Shown one piece after another: positions 1 through 9,100 of a stretch of 64,000 nt of DNA (position 1 is the stretch's first letter; the number at the start of each line of letters is the position of its first letter). The notes under the pieces are model-generated. The model was given only the letters and a program-made list of their open reading frames with translations. It searched no databases and was not told the origin of the DNA. Origin of the DNA: Pseudomonas saudiphocaensis (GTDB lineage: Bacteria > Pseudomonadota > Gammaproteobacteria > Pseudomonadales > Pseudomonadaceae); the NCBI RefSeq assembly GCF_000756775.1, contig NZ_CCSF01000001.1, positions 2,170,001-2,234,000 of the forward strand. Reading direction: 5' to 3'. The translations under genes were made by a program, and so were the position numbers.

Positions 1-800
1 ACATGGAACAGACCCTGGCCGAGCATCATGAGGAGATCGCCGCAGTAATCGTCGAGCCCCTGATCCAGGGCGCGGGCGGCATGCGCATGTACCACCCGAT
101 CTACCTCAAGCTATTGCGCGAAGCCTGTGATCGCTATGAGGTGCACCTGATCCTTGACGAGATTGCCGTCGGCTTTGGTCGCACCGGAACGATGTTCGCC
201 TGCGAGCAGGCAGAGATCACACCGGACTTCCTCTGTCTGTCCAAGGCACTCACCGGTGGCTACCTGCCGATGGCCGCAGTGCTGACCACGGACAAGCTGT
301 ACCAGGCGTTCTACGACGACTATTCGACGCTACGGGCCTTCCTCCACTCGCACACCTACACCGGCAACCCGTTGGCCTGTGCGGCGGCACTGGCGACTCT
401 GGACATCTTCGAGCAGGACAATGTGATCGAGGCGAACAAGGCACTCGCCGCTCGCATGGCCAGCGCTACCGCTCACCTGGCCGACCATCCAAACGTGGCC
501 GAAGTCAGGCAGACGGGCATGGCCGTCGCCATAGAAATGGTCGCCGACAAGGCCAGCAAGACGCCCTATCCGTGGCAGGAACGTCGCGGCCTCAAGGTCT
601 ACCAGCACGCTCTCGAACGCGGCGCCCTGCTGCGTCCGCTGGGTAGCGTGGTCTACTTTCTACCGCCCTACACCATCACCGAGGAGCAGATCGACTTCCT
701 CGCCGAGGTCGCCTCTGAAGGCATCGACATCGCCACCCGCGCAGCAGCCAGCGTAACAGTGGCGCCCGGGGCGCCGGTAAACTTCCACGACCCCGGATAA
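1..800 (+). CDS. bioA: Adenosylmethionine-8-amino-7-oxononanoate aminotransferase, C-terminal part (5' end outside window)
   Basis: PLP-dependent class III aminotransferase that makes 7,8-diaminononanoate from KAPA using S-adenosylmethionine as amino donor, a step of biotin synthesis. The reading frame is open to the left edge, so the N-terminus is missing; about 265 residues are visible. They include the motif [12 protein letters not shown] with the PLP-ring aspartate, and [12 protein letters not shown], where the lysine forms the Schiff base. The motif [16 protein letters not shown] is characteristic of BioA rather than of other class III aminotransferases. The TAA stop is at 798-800. A separate gene, rsmE, follows 82 bp downstream on the same strand. 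The family call is secure. The full length and the true start cannot be judged from this window. Confidence 0.93.
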   Translation, partial: MEQTLAEHHEEIAAVIVEPLIQGAGGMRMYHPIYLKLLREACDRYEVHLILDEIAVGFGRTGTMFACEQAEITPDFLCLSKALTGGYLPMAAVLTTDKLYQAFYDDYSTLRAFLHSHTYTGNPLACAAALATLDIFEQDNVIEANKALAARMASATAHLADHPNVAEVRQTGMAVAIEMVADKASKTPYPWQERRGLKVYQHALERGALLRPLGSVVYFLPPYTITEEQIDFLAEVASEGIDIATRAAASVTVAPGAPVNFHDPG

Positions 801-882
801 CCGCCGAAAGCTGGACAGTTACGGCCCTGATCGTCACCATCCGCGCTCCATCCAGCCATTCGCTGATTCATCGGTTTCGCCC

Positions 883-1599
883 ATGCGCCTATCCCGTTTC
901 CATATCGATGCACCACTCTCCCTCGGCCAACATGAGCTGCCCGAGGCCCAGGCCCACTACATTGGCCGAGTCCTGCGCATGGCCCCGGGGGATGCCGTGC
1001 AGCTATTCGATGGCAGTGGTCAGGAATACCAGGGCGTGCTGGTCGAGGTGGGCAAAAAGCTGGTACGAGTGGAGCTGCATCAACAATTGACGGGCTTACC
1101 CGAGTCGCGCCTGCGGATTCACCTCGGCCAGGGCCTGTCCCGCGGTGAGCGCATGGACTGGGCGATCCAGAAAGCCGTCGAACTGGGCGTTGCAGAAATA
1201 ACGCCAATCATCAGCGAACGCTGCGAAGTACGGCTGAAGGACGAGCGGGCCGACAAACGCCTGGCCCACTGGCGTCAGATCGCTGTCAGCGCCTGTGAAC
1301 AGTGTGGCCGCTCGGTCATTCCGCTCATCCATCCGCCGGCTCCTCTGGCGCAATGGCTGGCGGTGGAAGCACAGCTGAAGCTGGTCCTGCACCCTGTCGC
1401 CGATCCCCTGGCAGGCCATCAGCATCCGGAGTCGCTGGCCTTTCTGATCGGGCCGGAGGGCGGTCTGAGCGATGTTGAAGTCGAGCAGGCCCGCAGTGCT
1501 GGTTTCCAGCCTGCGCGCCTCGGTCCGCGCGTGCTACGCACAGAAACAGCGCCGGTCGTGGCTTTAAGCGTGGCGCAGCAGTTGTGGGGCGATTTGTAG
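883..1599 (+). CDS. rsmE: 16S rRNA (uracil-1498-N3)-methyltransferase
   Basis: SPOUT-class methyltransferase that methylates N3 of U1498 in 16S rRNA of the 30S subunit. The 238-aa product has the usual family length. The N-terminus (MRLSRFHIDAPLSLGQ) and the HYIGRVLRM segment form the PUA-like RNA-binding part. The C-terminal SPOUT knot carries the typical AFLIGPEGGLSDVE-type motif (LIGPEGGLS) and LGPRVLRTETAPVVAL, which form the SAM-binding loops. The ATG at 883 gives the expected RsmE start. It lies downstream of bioA and converges on chpC, with a palindromic repeat in the gap. It is probably constitutively expressed; no promoter was recognised. Confidence 0.95.
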   Translation: MRLSRFHIDAPLSLGQHELPEAQAHYIGRVLRMAPGDAVQLFDGSGQEYQGVLVEVGKKLVRVELHQQLTGLPESRLRIHLGQGLSRGERMDWAIQKAVELGVAEITPIISERCEVRLKDERADKRLAHWRQIAVSACEQCGRSVIPLIHPPAPLAQWLAVEAQLKLVLHPVADPLAGHQHPESLAFLIGPEGGLSDVEVEQARSAGFQPARLGPRVLRTETAPVVALSVAQQLWGDL

Positions 1600-1625
1600 G
1601 GTGGAAGTCGCTTTGTACTTCCACC
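1600..1625. repeat. Palindromic intergenic repeat, copy 1 (GTAGGGTGGA family)
   Basis: A 9-bp inverted repeat (GGTGGAAGT / ACTTCCACC) with an 8-nt loop lies between the convergent rsmE and chpC genes. It is preceded by TTGTAG and has no T-run behind it. It shares the GTAGGGTGGA...TCCACC frame with the element at 58651-58680 read on the minus strand. This suggests a dispersed palindromic repeat that could double as a transcription barrier. The assignment to one family is my inference from two copies. Confidence 0.5.
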
Positions 1626-1650
1626 ATCGACCCGCGATCCACCACTGCCT

Positions 1651-2121
1651 TTAAATCAATCCCGCATCGGCCAATTTTTGCTCAAGGCCAATGAGGTCGG
1701 GAATCCGTGCCTGTATATCCCCAAGGTTGACAGCATCAAGCTCAAGCGGCGCCAGCGGCGCATCCGAACGAGCCAGGCTGCCATCGACCTTTATCGAGCG
1801 TGGGATGCCCTGGACCAGCAAGGCAATGAACTTCACATGCTCACGACCACCCAGCGCGTTGAGGATCACGACCTGAGGCCGTGAGCCTGTTTCGGCCTGA
1901 CCACCCGATGCCGCCTCGAACGACAACAGTGGCAACATCAGATCGCGCCAAGGCACCTGCCCGAGGAACCAGGCCGGAGCGCCCTGCACGGTTTGTGGCG
2001 TGCGGTAGGCAATAAGCTCGGCAACCGCCACGTTGGGCAGCAGCAGCGTGCGGTCGGCGAGAGGCACCAGCAGACCGGTGATGCTGCTGGCGGAATTCTG
2101 AATGGTTATCGACTGACTCAT
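1651..2121 (-). CDS. chpC: CheW-like adaptor of the Pil-Chp system
   Basis: CheW-fold adaptor that is expected to couple receptors to the ChpA kinase in the Pil-Chp chemosensory system for type IV pili. The 156-aa protein has the CheW pattern: LLVPLADRTLLLPNVAVAELI at the N-terminus, then WFLGQVPWRDLMLPLLSFE in the middle. It is the last gene of the cluster, and its ATG overlaps the chpB stop (2118-2121), indicating translational coupling. It is the second CheW-type protein besides PilI, and by analogy with P. aeruginosa it may link other chemoreceptors to ChpA. No chpD or chpE homologue follows; the next gene is the convergent rsmE. Confidence 0.88.
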   Translation of the reverse strand: MSQSITIQNSASSITGLLVPLADRTLLLPNVAVAELIAYRTPQTVQGAPAWFLGQVPWRDLMLPLLSFEAASGGQAETGSRPQVVILNALGGREHVKFIALLVQGIPRSIKVDGSLARSDAPLAPLELDAVNLGDIQARIPDLIGLEQKLADAGLI

Positions 2122-3170
2122 GGTGCGTCCGCTTGCATGGCGGCAACAGGTCGACTGGCCTGCTGCACAAGATGATCGAGCATGGCCTGGGCCAACTCTC
2201 GTGGATCTCCGCTCAAGGAGCTATAGCCTCCTTCGCGAAGGCTGTCCGGCATACTCGAACAGGCGCAGGAGTCGGCGCGCTGGGTCCAGACGCGACCGCC
2301 CTGGCGCAGCAGATAAGCCGCTGCGGCACTACCGTCGCTGCCCATACCGCTGAACGCGATCACGCCACATCGATTGCCAAACTGCTGCGCCAGGTTGAGC
2401 ATCATCTGATCGATGGACGGGCTGTAGGGCTCAGGCCAGCTGCGCCCGCTCAACAACATAGTGCCTTCCTGACCAAAGCTCATTTCCTGAGCTATGGGCA
2501 CGACCACCACTTCGCCGCAGCGGACCTTGTCACTGGCACGACTCGGGTTGACCTGCCACTGGCTATGGCGACCCACGGCCTGCGACAGGGCTGACTCGAA
2601 GCTCGCCTCGATGTGCTGCGCATAGACAAAGCCGACAGGTAGACCTGCAGGTAGTGCATCGAGAAAGGCCTTCACCGCCTCTGGCCCGCCCAGGGATGCA
2701 GCCAGCAGCCATACCTCACTGGCTGGCTCACCTGTTACCGAACCGGCCGCAGCCAGAACGCTTGGCAGTGGCAAACGCTCAGAGCGCTGCACCTCATCGC
2801 TCATGATCTTCAGACGTGGGCCGACGACACGTGACGAATCGCCCACCAAGCGCTTGAGCTTGCCAAACAGCCGCCGCTCCCAACGCGGGTAGTGTTCCGA
2901 GTTACGCTCTGGCGCGTGCCCCTCACCGAACAGGACCGGACAACGATCACTTTCCAGCAGTGCGTTGACCAGCGGCGAATCCTCGGTCTGAGCCAGGTCG
3001 ACTAGCCACAGATCGGCCTCGACGGCTGCCAGATCGGCCTCTTCCAGACGCTCAGGATCACTGTTGAGCACCACCTGATAACCGTTGGCCTTCAATGCCT
3101 GCTGCAATACATGGCGCTGCAGCGAGGTATCGGCAATCACCCCGATACGCGCGGCCTCCAGCTCACTCAT
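2118..3170 (-). CDS. chpB: CheB-type methylesterase of the Pil-Chp system
   Basis: Protein-glutamate methylesterase expected to demethylate the PilJ receptor, opposing PilK. The ATG at 3170 (MSELEAARIG) overlaps the chpA stop by 8 bases and is preferred over an upstream TTG at 3179. The product is 350 aa. The N-terminal ~130 residues look like a degenerate receiver: the phosphoacceptor region reads LWLVDLAQTE. The C-terminal CheB domain keeps the Ser-His-Asp triad: Ser in AASLGGPEA, His in YAQHIEASF and Asp in FSGMGSDGSAA. The weak receiver suggests that activity may not depend on ordinary CheB phosphorylation; that is an inference. Confidence 0.92.
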   Translation of the reverse strand: MSELEAARIGVIADTSLQRHVLQQALKANGYQVVLNSDPERLEEADLAAVEADLWLVDLAQTEDSPLVNALLESDRCPVLFGEGHAPERNSEHYPRWERRLFGKLKRLVGDSSRVVGPRLKIMSDEVQRSERLPLPSVLAAAGSVTGEPASEVWLLAASLGGPEAVKAFLDALPAGLPVGFVYAQHIEASFESALSQAVGRHSQWQVNPSRASDKVRCGEVVVVPIAQEMSFGQEGTMLLSGRSWPEPYSPSIDQMMLNLAQQFGNRCGVIAFSGMGSDGSAAAAYLLRQGGRVWTQRADSCACSSMPDSLREGGYSSLSGDPRELAQAMLDHLVQQASRPVAAMQADAP

Positions 3171-6100
3171 GATGCTCAACCAGTCGCAGGATCGTTTCGA
3201 GCAACAACGACTCCTGATACGGCTTGCCCAGATACTCGTTCACGCCGATGGCCATTGCACGATCCCTATGTTTGTCGCCCGTCCGCGAGGTGATCATGAT
3301 GATCGGCAGGTCTTTCAGCCGTTCGTCGTGACGCACCAGTGTCGCAACTTCGAAACCGTCCATGCGCGGCATCTCGATATCCAGCAACATGATGTCGGGT
3401 TTGCGCTCCTGCAGCTGGGTGATGGCATCGACACCGTCCTTGGCGGTCAGCACGTTCATGCCATTACGCTCGAGCAGGCGGCTGGTGACCTTGCGCACGG
3501 TAACCGAGTCGTCCACCACCATAACCAGGGTCGGTCTGTCGATTTCCGCCTCGCCAGGCTGGTCTTCGCCGACCAGGCGCAGCGGCTGATGCTGTGTCAG
3601 CAAGTGGGCATGCAGCACACGGATAGTCGCCAGCAGGTCGAGAATCACCACCACACGGCCGTCGCCTAGAATCGTCGCGCCGGAAATTCCAGGCACCGTG
3701 GCGAACTGCGGCCCGAGGCTCTTGACCACGATTTCCCGTGAGCCAGCCAGGCTGTCGACCTGCACTGCCACACTGTGCTCGTTGGAACGCACCAGAATTA
3801 CCGGCAACGGCAGGCTCTGCCCCACCAGTTTGGGCCGCTGGCCGTTGTTCAGCAGTTCGCCCAGATAACGCAGCTCGTAGGGCTGCCCGGCATACTCGAA
3901 ACGCGAGGCGCCAGGCTGGTAATAGGCCTCGAGCTCGTAAGGCGAGACACGCACGATACCCTCGATGGTGTTCAGAGGGATCGCATAGAGGTCTTCGCCG
4001 GAATACACCATCAACGCACGGTTGACCGATACCGTGAAGGGCAGGCGAATCAGGAAGCGCGTTCCCTTACCCGGCTTCGACTCGATACTCATGGAGCCGC
4101 CGAGCTGTTTGACTTCCGAATGCACGACGTCCATGCCAACGCCGCGTCCGGAAATCTGAGTGACCTGCTCGGCAGTGGAAAAGCCCGCCTCAAGAATGAA
4201 CTGCAGGATCTCGTGGTCGGTAAGGTCGGAGCCGGCCGTCATCAGGCCGCGCTCCAGCGCCTTGCGGCGCACCGCCTCCAGGTTGACCCCGGCGCCGTCG
4301 TCGCTCAGCGTTAGGACGATATCGCCACCCTCGCGCGTCAGGTCCAGACGGATATTGCCCTGTTCTGGTTTGCCCGCAGCAAGACGCCTGGCGCCGCTTT
4401 CGATACCGTGATCCACGGCGTTTCGCAGCATGTGTTCCAGCGGCGCGACGATGCGTTCCAGAACGCTACGGTCCATCTCACCGGTAGCATTGCCGACATG
4501 GAACTCGACCTGCTTGCCCAGTTCGCCGGCAATCTGCCGCACGATACGACGCAAGCGCGGAACCAGCCGGTCGAAAGGCACCATGCGGGTGCGCATCAGC
4601 CCTTCCTGAAGCTCCGTATTGACTCGTGCCTGCTGCAGCAACAGGGTTTCCGCATCGCGATTTCGCGCCGCCAGCGTCTCTTTAAGGTCGAGCAAGTCGG
4701 ATGCTGACTCGAACAGCGCACGGGAAAGCTGCTGTAACTGCGAATGACGGTCCATTTCCAGCGGATCGAAATCGTCATAGCCCGCGCGTTCAGCTTCGGC
4801 CTGATAGCTACTCAGAATCTGTGCCTGGGTCTCGGTATCCAGTCGTCGCAGCTGATCACGGACCCGCTCAATGGTGGCTTCCATCTCACTCAGGGTGAAG
4901 CCGACGTCGCTGACCTGCTGCTCGACGCGTCCCCGGAAGATCGATGTTTCGCCCGCAAGGTTAACCAGCCCCTCAAGCAAATCGGCCGGCACTTTGACCA
5001 GTTCCTGCGGTGCACGACGCGACGCGGCGTCCTGCGCGGCTTGCTCGGCCCGACGGACGAACGGCAGTACTTTGGCCGGCGTACTGACCACTGGCGCCTG
5101 GGTGCTGGCGGCAACAATAGGCGTGTCGAGGGCAATCACTGTGGAGTCGGGCGGCACTTGGTCAAAGGACGGCGTCTCGTCGATCCCATCATCCAGATCG
5201 ACGTCCGCCGCAGACTCGATGGCCAACAGCTGACGCATCGACTCGACCTCACCAAGCAAGGCGTCATAACCGCGCTGCACATCCAGGAAAAGGCTCTCCG
5301 ACCAGGTACCACCTTGCGCTTGAGCATCGCCGAGGCGCTGCTCCAGATCATGCGCCATATCGCCCAGCCGGACCTGGCTGGCCAGGCGTGCACCACCTTT
5401 AAGCGTGTGCAGGATCCGCATCATGTCAGTCAGCGGCGTCACGCTGTCACGGGTCGCATCCCAACGGGCCAGCGCCGCTTCCATCTCCTCGAGAAGGTCA
5501 TCGGCCTCTTCGACGAAGATGTCCAGGATTTCCGCATCGGCTGCGCCCTGGCCAGCATCATCAGCTGCCCTCAGTGCAACGCTACTGGGAACGCTCAGCT
5601 TTTCCTCAGGGTTGGCCCGGAAGTGTCGAATTGTTTCGATCAGATCCAGCCCACCGGGCAAATCGCGGTAGCCGCGCACCGCATCAAGCATCGCTCCAAG
5701 GCGGTCGTGGCAACTCTGAAGCAGGGCGAACAGGCTGTCGCTTGCCCGGTAATGGCCGGCACAGAGGTCTTCGTAGAGAAACTCGAGTTCATGAGCAAGA
5801 TCGCCGATTTCGCGGATATCGGCCATCCTTGCACCACCTTTGAGGGTGTGCAGGTCCCGCTGCAATGCCTCGACCTCGAAGCTGTTGTCGACATCAGCCA
5901 TCCAGCGCTGCAACGACAGGCCAGCACGCTCGACGATATCAAAACCTTCCTCAAGGAATATCTGTACCAGCTCCGGATCGCGCTCCTCCCAGCCTGCCGC
6001 ATCAACTTCGGCGACCTCCGCCACAGGCTGATCCACGACAGGCTCCGGCAGCGGCTCTTCAGGCTCGATCTCGTCATCCAACATCCACGACTCAATATCG

Positions 6101-9100
6101 AACCCCTGACCTGTCCATTCACCAGTACCGCTCTCTGCGGGTGCGGCCTCCGGCTCAACTTCGCTTACGAGCCAAGCCTCATCGATCAGGCTTGGGCTGT
6201 CCGGCTCAACAGTCTCATCCGCGAGCGGCTCGACAGCAGTCGGCACCGCAACCTCTGCATCATCTGCCGCCGAATCGATCTCGAAGTCCGGCGCAGCGCC
6301 CCGACGATAGCCCTGAATACGCTCGATCAGCGCCAGGCCCATGTCCATCGGCTGATACGCCTGCAACTGTTCCAGCTGTACCGCGAGCAGGTCGTGGCTG
6401 CTCAGAAGCAGTGCAGCAAGCTCCGGGGAGTAGGCATAACGCCCGTCGGTCAGACCTTCATAGAGCGCTTCCAGCTCATGAGCCAGATCACCGATGGGCC
6501 GGATGGCTGCCATTCGTGCGCCGCCCTTGAGGGTATGCAGATCACGTAACAGTGCGGACAGGGCCAGCTGATTGCTGGGATCGCTCAGCCAACGCTCCAG
6601 TGCGCCACCGGCACTTTCCAGCAGATCGACAGCTTCGTCGAGGAAGATCTCTGCCATCTCGCGATCCTGCTCGTCGTTCGGCTCGAGATATTCAACACAA
6701 CGAGGCTCGGCTTCGGCTTCGGCTTCGGCTTCGGCTTCGGCTTCGGCTTCGGCTTCGGCTTCGGCTTTATTTTCGGCGCTGCCCTCGGGCGTCGGAAATA
6801 CCAATCGTTCGTCGGTTACCGGCGAGGTATTCGCCTCTGCCAGCAAGGCTTCCAGGCGTGCGACCAGCGCAGCTTGCGCACTGACCTGCAGGCCTGCGGC
6901 GACCTCATCCATCATGCCAACCAGGGCTTCGTGACCCTGTTCAACCGAATCGAAGAAACGCTCGCTGACAGCAAGCTGACCATTCTGTACAACCGCATAA
7001 AGGTTGAGCAGCACCTGGCAGAGCGCATCGATCTGCGGCAGGTCTGCCATCTGCGCACCAAGCCCAAGGGTGGTCAGCTCTTCCAGCAACGCAGTCAGCT
7101 CCTGGCGCTCGTCCGGATGCTCGCGCCAGCTATGAAGAAGGTCATCGGCATCGAGCAGAATGTTCATGCCCTCGGAGAGGAACATCGCAATCATTCCCGG
7201 ATCTCGCGCCTCACCCTGATCCGATTCACTGCGCGCTCCGGCCGCCTCCAGGCGCGCCTGATGCAAGGCATGCACCTGCGCAATGAACGTTTCGGCCCCC
7301 TCGATAGGCGCCAGCGGATCATGATCCAGATTTTCCAGACCGCGCCGCAGGAGTTGCTCGGCAGTATGCAGAAGTTCCGCATCAGCCAGATCCATTTCGA
7401 TCAGGTTGGCCTTGAACTCCTTGGCCATTTTTTCCAACGGCGTGGCGATCTCAGCCATGGGCAGGATGCCTGCCATATGGGCACTGCCCTTGAGCGTGTG
7501 CAGAGCGCGCTGCAAGGAATCGGGGATCGGTTGCGGCAGGCGCTGGGCGCAATCGGCGAGGAAGTCCACCAGAGCCGTGAGGTGGGCTTCCGCCTCGTTA
7601 CGGAAAATCTCCAGCAACTGCGGGTCCAGTGCCTCTTCTTGCGCAGCCTGCTGCGCAGGCGCCAGCATAGTTTCGGCAGCCGATGACGGCTCGCAGCTGC
7701 CCCCAATCGCCTGCCCCTTGGCAAGCGCATGGGCATCCGCGGCAAGCCGATCGACGTCATCGCGCTGGCGCTGGGCCTTGGCCGCAAACTCTTCGACAAG
7801 CTCAGGCATCAGCCGGACCACATCGTCGACAAGCGTTCTGACCGTTTCACTTGCCTCGATGCTGCGGTCCAGGATTCGGTTGAATAGATTCTCGACGGAC
7901 CACGCAAGCTCGCCAATAACCAGCGCCCGAACCATGCGACCACTGCCCTTGAGGGTGTGGAAGGCCCGACGCACTTCGGTCAGCGCTTCCTTGTCCTCAT
8001 GATCGGCATGCCAGCGAGGCAGGTATTCATCTATCGTCTCAAGGACCTCGGCGGCTTCTTCGATGAAGACTTCAAGCAGCTCATCATCGACCGGTTCCTC
8101 GTCCGCCGGTGGCGGCAGCAGACTCGGCGGAACGTCCTGCGCTGGAGGGTTGATGGCCGCGACCGGGGCAGCCATAACGTCATCGAGACTCAGCGCCGGC
8201 TCGCTCTCTGCCGGTAGAACCACAGGCTCGGGCAGCACCACTTCAGGCATGCCCAGCCCGGTCATTTCAGCTTCGCTCCAAGCCAACGACCCGTCGATTT
8301 CTTGCGTGTCCCACTCGACCGCTGCAGGCTCAACGGCAACGGGCTCGACTGGCGTGGCGTCGGCATAGAGCGCCTGCAATTCGGCTTCATTTGCCTCAGG
8401 CCAGGCTGCAAACTGTTCGTCATCATTTGCGGCTACGGCCTGCAGATCCGAGTCATCAAACGGCGTCTGCTCGCTCTCGATGCGGTCGCCGTCCATAATC
8501 TCAGTCGCGGCCTCAACCAGCTCCGCTGTCCCGCTGAATGATGCTTCGACAAGCGGTTCCGCTGGCAGGACCTCTATCTCGTCAACAGGGTTGGCTTCTT
8601 GGGGAGCTGACCCTTGCTCGACAACCAAGACAGGCTCGCTCAACGAGTAGCCCAACGCTTCCAGGCTCTCCTGCGCCACATCGAGAATCAGATCGCCCTG
8701 GGAGCTGCTGTCTTCGCTGAGGCGCTCCAGGTAGTACTCGACGCTGGTGATTGCATCGGCAAGCATATCCAGGCTTTGCCAATCGGGAATCGCCTGGCGC
8801 GCCAGCAGCTTTTCCTGAATATAGCGATTGGAAGCATCTAGTAGTGCCGCCGCACGCGCCAGAGGGATCATTGCCAGCCCACCACGGGCCTGGGTCAACA
8901 GATCAGGCACTCGCGCCAGATGCTGGTGATTCCACTGCGAGGCAATGAACTCAATGATGGCATCCTTGGCCTGCTCGAGGCCGGTGCGGGCTTCACGGAT
9001 GACCAACTGGTGGATCTGCGCCACATCCGTGGTGGGCAGATGGCTGGCTTCGCTCTGCTCTTCCGAAGCCCCACCCACCATACCGGCCAGTGTCGCCTCC

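Noticed and set aside
4744-6549. Long plus-strand open frame (601 codons) inside chpA
   Set aside because: It is antisense to a well-defined ChpA region, has no family motif, and high-GC codon bias in the real gene keeps the opposite frame open.
6709-6768. CRISPR-like array
   Set aside because: The repeat is a 6-base tandem unit without spacers within a coding region.
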